Shown here in pieces: positions 12,957 through 18,324 of a stretch of DNA of 18,324 nucleotides. Positions within the stretch are counted from its first letter, which is position 1; the number at the start of each line of letters is the position of its first letter. Position numbers and translations under genes: made by a program. The notes under the pieces are model-generated. The model searched no databases. It had not been told where the DNA came from and worked only from the letters and a program-made list of their open reading frames with translations. Where the stretch lies: assembly GCA_905215095.1 (NCBI GenBank), contig CAJMOL010000005.1, forward strand, positions 1 through 18,324. The letters run 5' to 3'. The DNA comes from an uncultured bacterium (GTDB lineage: Bacteria > Actinomycetota > Coriobacteriia > Coriobacteriales > Coriobacteriaceae).

Positions 12957-14414
12957 TTACGCAGCGAGGCGCTTGAGGACGTCGATGAGCAGCTCGTAGA
13001 AGCGCTCAGCAGAAGCGAGTTCCATGCTCTCGTCCGGGGTATGGACATCGGAGAGCGTCGGGCCCACGGCGATGGCGTCCAGGCCGTGCAGGGCCTCGGC
13101 AAACAGGCCGCACTCAAGGCCGGCGTGAATGGACTCGATACGCAGCTCGGAGCCAAAGAGCTCGCGATAGCTCTCGACAAAGACGTCGCGGACCGGCGAA
13201 TGCTCGGCATAGCTCCAGCCGGGATACTCGAACTCAAACTTGGCGTCGAAGCCCAGGACATCGGCCAGCGTCTGCAGGCGGTCCTTGAACTCGTTCTGCA
13301 GCGAAGTGATCGAGGAGCGCGGGGACAGCATGATCTTGACCTGGTCGTCAGAGGTGGCAACCACACCGATGTTGGAGGAAACCTCGACGGAGCCGTCGGT
13401 GGCGACGTTGCGGCGAATCACGCCGTTAGGGGCAAGACGCAGGGCGCGGATGAGGGCAAGCGCGGACTTCTGGTCCATGGCCTCGACCTCGGCGTCGTCG
13501 GCAATCTCGACGGTGCAGGTAAAGCCGGGGTCGAAGACCTCGAGCTCGGCAGTGACGTCGGCGATGATGCCCTTTGCGATCTCGGCCGCTGCCTCGGCGG
13601 CAGCGTGGTCGGCGTAAACCAGAACAGCCTTGCACTCACGGTTGATGGCGTTGTCCTTAGTGCCGCCGTTAAAGCTGACGATGGCGGGCTCGCCGGCGAC
13701 CATCAGGCGGTCGATGATGCGGGCCATGATGAGGTTGCCGTTGCCGCGTTCCAGGTTGATGTCGGCGCCGGAGTGACCACCCAGCAGGCCGGAGATCTCG
13801 AGCGTAAGGGTGCTGCCGGTCTTGTGCTCGCGCACGATCGGGCAGGTGTAGGTAACGACGACACCGCCGGCGCAGCTGACGGTGGCCACGCCCTCCTCCT
13901 CGGAATCGAGGTTGATCATGGTGCGGGCGCTAATCTGGGACTTGTCGAGCGTCTCGGCGCCGACCAGGCCAGTCTCCTCGTCGGTGGTGAATACGCACTC
14001 GAGGGCGGGGTGAACGATCGAATCGTCATCGAGAACAGTGAGCATCAGAGCGACAGCGATGCCGTTGTCGGCGCCCAGGGTGGTGCCGTTAGCGGTGAGG
14101 ACGCCGTCCTTGACGACCAGGTCGATACCGTCGGTCGCAAAGTCGTGCTCAACGGAACCCAACTTGTCGCAAACCATATCGATGTGCCCCTGCAGCATCA
14201 CGGTCGGGGCATTCTCGGCGCCGGCAGATGCGGGCTTGCGAATGATGACGTTGTAGACCTCGTCCTGATACACGTCGAGGCCGCGCTCCTTGGCAAACGC
14301 AACCAGGAAATCGCTGATGCCCTTCTCGTTGCCAGACCCACGGGGGATCGCGCTGATCTCCTCAAAGAAATGGAACAGCTGGGCGGGCTCGTAGCCAGTA
14401 ATCTTGTAGTCCAT
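12957..14414 (-). CDS. pepD: Aminoacyl-histidine dipeptidase PepD (M20C family)
   Basis: A 485-residue cytosolic di-zinc peptidase that hydrolyses Xaa-His and other dipeptides. The metal-binding and catalytic motifs of the M20 family are visible: LQGHIDMVCDK (His77, Asp79), TTLGADNGIA (Asp116), the catalytic pair in TTDEETGL (Glu146, Glu147) and NLDSEEEG (about 173-180), with LLGGHSGADINLERGN in the lid domain. The C-terminus (IHAGLECGLFAEALHGLDAIAVGP..DVHTPDE) supplies the last ligand His. ATG 14414 has AAGGAGG 5-6 nt upstream; the 35 extra codons of the open frame upstream are leader. It is monocistronic, convergent with hipA, with a candidate promoter at 14459-14487. Confidence 0.94.
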   Translation of the reverse strand: MDYKITGYEPAQLFHFFEEISAIPRGSGNEKGISDFLVAFAKERGLDVYQDEVYNVIIRKPASAGAENAPTVMLQGHIDMVCDKLGSVEHDFATDGIDLVVKDGVLTANGTTLGADNGIAVALMLTVLDDDSIVHPALECVFTTDEETGLVGAETLDKSQISARTMINLDSEEEGVATVSCAGGVVVTYTCPIVREHKTGSTLTLEISGLLGGHSGADINLERGNGNLIMARIIDRLMVAGEPAIVSFNGGTKDNAINRECKAVLVYADHAAAEAAAEIAKGIIADVTAELEVFDPGFTCTVEIADDAEVEAMDQKSALALIRALRLAPNGVIRRNVATDGSVEVSSNIGVVATSDDQVKIMLSPRSSITSLQNEFKDRLQTLADVLGFDAKFEFEYPGWSYAEHSPVRDVFVESYRELFGSELRIESIHAGLECGLFAEALHGLDAIAVGPTLSDVHTPDESMELASAERFYELLIDVLKRLAA

Positions 14415-14458
14415 GGTGCCTCCTTGGCGCAACTGGTTAGACAGTAAGACATGCGACT

Positions 14459-14487
14459 TGTATATTCCCAGACTTTGCGTGCATAAA
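14459..14487 (-). promoter_or_regulatory. Candidate pepD promoter
   Basis: On the minus strand TTTATG (14482-14487) and TATACA (14459-14464) are 17 bp apart, giving a leader of about 40 nt before pepD. The -10 is good and the -35 is weak. Confidence 0.4.
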
Positions 14488-14570
14488 CCAGTCGAAAACG
14501 CCGAGCGCCCTCGCATCATCGGCTAACGGCGGACCGCATAGCGTAACGGTCACAACTTCGCAGCTCTACA

Positions 14571-14602
14571 AATCGAGGCGCCCTTGCCAGAGCGCCTCGA
14601 TT
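14571..14602 (-). terminator. Terminator downstream of clpC
   Basis: AATCGAGGCGC (14571-14581) and GCGCCTCGATT (14592-14602) form a perfect 11-bp stem with a 10-nt loop, 25 nt after the clpC stop. The following T-tract on the minus strand is short (TTTGTAG). Confidence 0.7.
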
Positions 14603-14627
14603 GCACAGATCAAATTGTCACCACACC

Positions 14628-17270
14628 CTACAGCGCGCCGGAACCGGCTTGCATCATGCCGCCGGGGCCCGAGCTCACGCCACTGCTCACAGGCGCGGCG
14701 TTTCCGGTGTGCGGCGCCGCCGGAGCGGTATCGCCCCCGAGTGCACCCGCCGGACGCGGCGCCGGAATCTCACCCGTGCCGTGGCTAAAGACAAACTTGC
14801 CATCGGCCACGTCGCACAGGACGGTATCGCCCTCGCCCCACTCGCCGGCCAGAAGCTCCTCGGACAGCGGGTCCTCGATGAGCTTTTGGATGGCACGACG
14901 CAGCGGACGCGCGCCGTTGGTAAGGTCGGTACCCTCGGCCACGATCTTGTCATAGGCCGCATCGGTGAGCTTGATGTTCATGCCGTTGGCAATCAAACGC
15001 TGACGCAGGTCGTCCACCAGCAGGTGCGCGATCTTGGTGAGATTCTCACCCGAGAGCTTCTGGAACACCACGATGTCATCGATACGGTTGAGCAGCTCGG
15101 GGCGGAACAGGCGCTTGAGCTCGCCCATCGCACGACCCTTGATCTCGCTCGACGTGAGACCCTGCTCACCGGTGGTGCCAAAGCCCACGCTCGCATCCTG
15201 CGCAATCTCGCGGGCGCCCACGTTGGACGTCATGATGATCACGGTGTTGCGGAAGTCGACCGTCTTGCCCTGGCTATCGGTCAGGCGGCCCTCCTCCAGC
15301 ACCTGCAACAAAATGTTGAAGATGTCGGGGTGCGCCTTCTCGATCTCGTCGAACAGCACGACCGAGTACGGGTGACGACGAACGGCCTTGGTGAGCTGGC
15401 CGCCCTCGTCGTGACCGACGTAACCCGGAGGGCTACCGATGAGCTTGGAGACCTCGAACTCGCTACCGAACTCGGACATGTCGAAGCTGATGAGCGCATC
15501 CTTGCTACCAAAGAGATACTCGGCGAGCGTCTTGGCGAGCTCGGTCTTGCCCGTGCCGGTGGGACCCAGGAAGATAAAGCTGCCGCCGGGACGACGCGGG
15601 TCCTTGAGCGGCGAGCGGCTGCGGCGCACGGCCTTGGCAACGGCCTCGACGGCCTCGTCCTGACCGATGATGCGCGTCTTGAGCACGCTTTCGGCCTGCA
15701 GCAGGCGACGGCTCTCGCTCTCGGTAAGCGAGGACACCGGTACGCCCGAAGTCACGGACACGATATCGGCGATCTGACTCACATCGATGGTGAGCGGGCT
15801 GGCGTCGAGCTCGGCGGTCCAGGCGGCCTTGGCTTCGGCGAGTTCAATCTCAGCGGCCTTCTGCTGCTCGGTGATCTCGGCGGCCTTGTTCATGTCATCG
15901 CTCTCGGTGGCCTCCTGCGCGGCGGCCTTGAGCTCCTCTATGCGATGCTCGGCCTCGCGCACCGGCTCGGGCGCGCGATTCGCGGCGATGCGAGCGCGGG
16001 CACCGGCCTCGTCAATGAGGTCGATGGCCTTATCGGGCAGGAAGCGATCCTGGATGTAGCGGTTGGAAAGGTTCGCGGCGGCCTCGATAGCACCCTGCGT
16101 ATAGCGCACATGGTGGTGCTCCTCGTAGCGCGGCTTGAGCGCGGTCAGGATCTTGACCGTGTCCTCGACGCTCGGCTCCTCGACATCGATGGTCTGGAAG
16201 CGACGCTCGAAGGCCGGGTCCTTGGTGAGGTACTTGCGGAATTCCTCGGCCGTGGTGGCGCCGATAATCTGGAAGGCACCGCGCGCGAGCACGGGCTTGA
16301 GCATAGAGCTCGCGTCGATGGAGCCCTCAGCAGAACCGGCACCGATGATGGTGTGCATCTCGTCGATAAACAGGATGACGTCGTCGGCTTCGGTCGCCTC
16401 CTGGATCACGTTCTTGAGGCGCTCCTCAAACTCGCCGCGATACTTGGCACCCGCCACGAGGCCCGGCAGGTCGAGCGTCCAGATGTTCTGGTTCATGAGG
16501 TTCTCGGGCACGTTGCCGGCTGCAATCTGCTGAGCCAGGCCCTCGACGATGGCCGTCTTGCCCACGCCGGGGTCGCCCAGAATGAGCGGGTTGTTCTTGG
16601 TGCGGCGCGAAAGAATTTCCATCATACGCTGGACTTCCTTTTCGCGACCAATTACAGGGTCGAGCTCGCCGTCGCGCGCCTTCTGCGTGAGGTTGGTCGC
16701 GAACTGCTTAAGCGTATCGGTGCCACTCCCCTTTTGCTGAGAGGCGTCCGAGCCGCTAAAGAACGGCAGGCCCGCACCGGGACGCCCGGCACCGGCGCCG
16801 GCGAGCGGACGCTTCTTGTCCTGGTCCTTGGCAGTGAGTTTCTCGATAGCCTTTTTGATAGAGGCGGACGACACACCCAGGCGCATGAGGATGTCCATGG
16901 CCATGCCGTTGCCCTCTTCGACGATGCCGATCAGCAAGTGCTCGGTCGACACGTAGGTCTGGTTATTCTCACGCGCCACGCGGAATGAACGCTCCATAAC
17001 GCTAATGACGAGCGGCGTAAAGGCGAGCTTAGCCGCCTCGGTCTCCTCACTGGGCTCGGGAACCGTGGTCTGGACCTCCTTGAGGGTGTCCATGATGTCG
17101 TCGTAGGAGATATCAAGCGAGCGCAGTGCCTCGGCGGCAATGCCCTCGTCCTCCTTGGCAAGCGCGAGCAGCAGGTGCTCGGTGCCCACCTTATTTGAAT
17201 GAAGATCGAGCGCCTCCTGTTTGGCCATCGACATGACCTTGCGCGCTCGATCGGTAAATCTATCTAACAT
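14628..17270 (-). CDS. clpC: ATP-dependent Clp protease ATPase subunit ClpC
   Basis: An 880-residue Hsp100 unfoldase that feeds proteins to ClpP. The N-domain has two Clp_N repeats (1-145, for example [11 protein letters not shown] and [11 protein letters not shown]). AAA-1 has Walker A GDPGVGKT (232-239) and Walker B ILFIDE (299-304). A coiled-coil middle/UVR-like segment (about 435-485) identifies ClpC rather than ClpA. AAA-2 has GPTGTGKT (569-576), VVLFDE (637-642) and the VGF ClpP-docking tripeptide (695-697). The last ~45 residues are a Pro/Ala/Gly-rich tail ending [14 protein letters not shown] 17270 was chosen because AAGGA precedes it by about 8 nt and [12 protein letters not shown] is the usual N-terminus; an upstream ATG (17286) has no ribosome site. 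No CtsR gene or HspR-type inverted repeat is visible. Confidence 0.96.
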   Translation of the reverse strand: MLDRFTDRARKVMSMAKQEALDLHSNKVGTEHLLLALAKEDEGIAAEALRSLDISYDDIMDTLKEVQTTVPEPSEETEAAKLAFTPLVISVMERSFRVARENNQTYVSTEHLLIGIVEEGNGMAMDILMRLGVSSASIKKAIEKLTAKDQDKKRPLAGAGAGRPGAGLPFFSGSDASQQKGSGTDTLKQFATNLTQKARDGELDPVIGREKEVQRMMEILSRRTKNNPLILGDPGVGKTAIVEGLAQQIAAGNVPENLMNQNIWTLDLPGLVAGAKYRGEFEERLKNVIQEATEADDVILFIDEMHTIIGAGSAEGSIDASSMLKPVLARGAFQIIGATTAEEFRKYLTKDPAFERRFQTIDVEEPSVEDTVKILTALKPRYEEHHHVRYTQGAIEAAANLSNRYIQDRFLPDKAIDLIDEAGARARIAANRAPEPVREAEHRIEELKAAAQEATESDDMNKAAEITEQQKAAEIELAEAKAAWTAELDASPLTIDVSQIADIVSVTSGVPVSSLTESESRRLLQAESVLKTRIIGQDEAVEAVAKAVRRSRSPLKDPRRPGGSFIFLGPTGTGKTELAKTLAEYLFGSKDALISFDMSEFGSEFEVSKLIGSPPGYVGHDEGGQLTKAVRRHPYSVVLFDEIEKAHPDIFNILLQVLEEGRLTDSQGKTVDFRNTVIIMTSNVGAREIAQDASVGFGTTGEQGLTSSEIKGRAMGELKRLFRPELLNRIDDIVVFQKLSGENLTKIAHLLVDDLRQRLIANGMNIKLTDAAYDKIVAEGTDLTNGARPLRRAIQKLIEDPLSEELLAGEWGEGDTVLCDVADGKFVFSHGTGEIPAPRPAGALGGDTAPAAPHTGNAAPVSSGVSSGPGGMMQAGSGAL

Positions 17271-17300
17271 GCTCGTTTCCTTACATGAGTTCATCGAAAT

Positions 17301-17330
17301 CAAAACGCCCGCCCGTCGGCGGCGCTTTTG
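17301..17330. terminator. Terminator or attenuator hairpin in the clpC leader
   Basis: CAAAA-CGCC-c-GCC and GGC-GGCG-c-TTTTG enclose a CGTC loop, giving 12 pairs with two single-base bulges and A/T flanks on both sides. On the minus strand it is followed by GATTTC. It lies 31 nt before clpC and downstream of the candidate promoter at 17353-17381, so it may end tetR read-through, attenuate clpC, or both. Confidence 0.55.
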
Positions 17331-17352
17331 TCTCTTTACCCACAGGTTGTCT

Positions 17353-17381
17353 ATGTTAACAGCTGGAGGAATATCTATAAA
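17353..17381 (-). promoter_or_regulatory. Candidate clpC promoter
   Basis: On the minus strand TTTATA (17376-17381) and TAACAT (17353-17358) are separated by 17 bp; each matches the consensus at 4 of 6 positions. It lies about 80 bp upstream of the clpC start. Confidence 0.4.
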
Positions 17382-17462
17382 CCCGGCTCACATGAATGCA
17401 GGTTATGACCGCATCGCGGGACTCACCGCGCGATGCGCGACAGGCGCCCCGCAAGAGAAACC

Positions 17463-18152
17463 CTAGGCGTCTTTCACCACGTCGGGACTCGTCGCACGCG
17501 ATGCGCGATAGGCATCGGCCTCCTTGGAGACGCGTTCGAGCAGCTCGGATGTATCGACGCCCTCGACTTGCGCGACCGTTTCCACCGTCTGCATGGCGAC
17601 CGCCCTCAGGTACGCGCACGCGCTGTCCCCCAGCTGCTCGAGGTCTATCTCCTCGCCGCCCTCCCGGGCAAAGCCGACCGCCATCACAAAGTCCATGATG
17701 CCCGAGACCAGAAAGCCCACCGCAAAGCTCGAATCCGCCTTGAGCTCTTCTCCGTCGGGGTGGACGATCTCTCTCACGCGGTCGATGATGATCGTATGGA
17801 TGCCCTGCACGACCTGCTCGGCGGCACCCGCCCTCATGGTGATGACGATGCGCCGCAGCAGGCAGCGGACGTCGCGCCGGTCGAACGCCGAAAGGTCGCC
17901 CTCGCTCGAAAAATGCCAGAGGGCATCGGTGATGAGCTCGTTATCCTGCAGCAGCTGGGCTATGGCGATGGCGACGAGTTCATCGAAATCGTGAAAATAG
18001 TAGTAAAACGTTCCGCGATTGCACCGGGCGGCGCGGGTCACCTCGCCAACCGACAGCTCGAAGATGCTGTTGTTCTCGATGAGCTCCCAAAACGCCTCGA
18101 TGATACGGGTGCGTGCATCGGGCGCATCGGCGTCCTTACGCGGTCTCGCCAT
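17463..18152 (-). CDS. TetR/AcrR-family transcriptional regulator
   Basis: A 229-residue protein with the TetR N-terminal DNA-binding domain. It shows RTRIIEAFWELIENNSIFEL, then SVGEVTRAARCNRGTFYYYF (about 35-54) with the typical GTFYYYF recognition helix, and DFDELV. The C-terminal ~150 residues form an all-helical ligand or dimer domain of no recognised subclass. ATG 18152 gives MARPRKD, a common TetR start; GTG 18161 is an alternative with AGGGG upstream. The start lies 17 nt inside the end of the acyl-CoA dehydratase activase gene, so the two are co-translated, and regulation of that gene or its pathway is a fair inference. The ligand is unknown. Confidence 0.9.
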   Translation of the reverse strand: MARPRKDADAPDARTRIIEAFWELIENNSIFELSVGEVTRAARCNRGTFYYYFHDFDELVAIAIAQLLQDNELITDALWHFSSEGDLSAFDRRDVRCLLRRIVITMRAGAAEQVVQGIHTIIIDRVREIVHPDGEELKADSSFAVGFLVSGIMDFVMAVGFAREGGEEIDLEQLGDSACAYLRAVAMQTVETVAQVEGVDTSELLERVSKEADAYRASRATSPDVVKDA

Positions 18153-18324
18153 GCGCCTCACCGCACCCCTGCGCCTTGGCGTTCATGATGAGCATCTGAA
18201 GACGGTTCTCCACGTTGGCGAAGCTCACGTCGGGATCGTAGTCGAGCGGCAGGAACTGCGCCGTGGGATACTGCTCCTTGAGCGCATGGATGAGCCCGCG
18301 CCCCACGACATGGTTGGGCAGACA
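18136..18324 (-). CDS. Acyl-CoA dehydratase activase (BadF/HgdC type, DUF2229), C-terminal end only
   Basis: The frame enters from the right edge and ends at TAA 18138-18136, giving the last 62 residues. It begins CLPNHVVGRGLIHALKEQYP, continues FLPLDYDPDVSFANVENRLQ, and ends with a short Gly/His-containing tail. The pattern (P/N)H-VGRG-hydrophobic-LK...(I/L)P-DYDP....N..NR is typical of the C-terminus of the large activase-related proteins. These use ATP and a [4Fe-4S] cluster to activate 2-hydroxyacyl-CoA dehydratases in anaerobic amino acid fermentation. It overlaps the tetR start by 17 nt. The ATPase and cluster regions lie outside the window, so the assignment is from a short piece. Confidence 0.72.
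   Translation of the reverse strand, partial: CLPNHVVGRGLIHALKEQYPTAQFLPLDYDPDVSFANVENRLQMLIMNAKAQGCGEAHGETA

Noticed and set aside
12912..14447. 511-codon plus-strand frame
   Set aside because: It is antisense to pepD; composition is rich in Gly, Ala, Val, Asp and His typical of shadow frames, with no domain.
14601..16988. 795-codon plus-strand frame
   Set aside because: It is antisense to clpC, a shadow of a highly biased gene with no ribosome site or motifs.

Overview
The window looks like a chromosomal segment of a GC-rich Actinomycetota of the Coriobacteriia, most like Collinsella. This is inferred from the high GC3, the gene content (an HgdC/BadF-type acyl-CoA dehydratase activase, DisA, ClpC) and the gene order; no search was run. 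Most of it is ordinary core genome. The accessory material is concentrated in about 1250-4510, with a second small module at 11.0-12.8 kb.

Left part (1-1340, minus strand): a tRNA-Tyr(GUA), tRNA-Thr(GGU), tRNA-Met(CAU), tuf operon behind a good sigma70-type promoter. The tuf gene runs off the left edge. Next (1340-4510) is an AT-richer accessory stretch. It holds a 23-bp perfect inverted repeat with a third partial copy, a strikingly regular array of six 15-bp repeats in alternating orientation every 40 bp, a lone DUF262-DUF1524 (GmrSD-like, type IV restriction family) gene, a tRNA-Thr(UGU) gene, and a 29-bp fragment copied from that tRNA next to two competing hairpins.

Middle part (4512-10049, minus strand): the conserved block disA-ispD-ispF-cysS-rlmB-NYN RNase (yacP-like), with stop/start overlaps or 3-nt gaps. 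It is interrupted only between cysS and rlmB by a terminator-like hairpin and a large imperfect palindrome. It joins c-di-AMP synthesis, two MEP isoprenoid enzymes, cysteinyl-tRNA synthetase and rRNA/RNA processing.

Divergent from disA on the plus strand is a yybP-ykoY manganese riboswitch with a terminator platform driving mntP (Mn2+ efflux). It is followed by a hipB-hipA toxin-antitoxin-type operon whose putative operator has three TGCA-N5/6-TGCA sites exactly 27 bp apart; the first lies inside the mntP terminator.

Right part (12957-18324, minus strand): pepD, clpC, a TetR-family regulator, and the C-terminal end of an acyl-CoA dehydratase activase that overlaps the tetR start. The clpC leader contains a terminator-like hairpin downstream of a candidate promoter.

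The most unusual signal is the 1700-1914 alternating repeat array next to the DUF262 gene. The hipBA triple operator and the cysS-rlmB palindrome come next.
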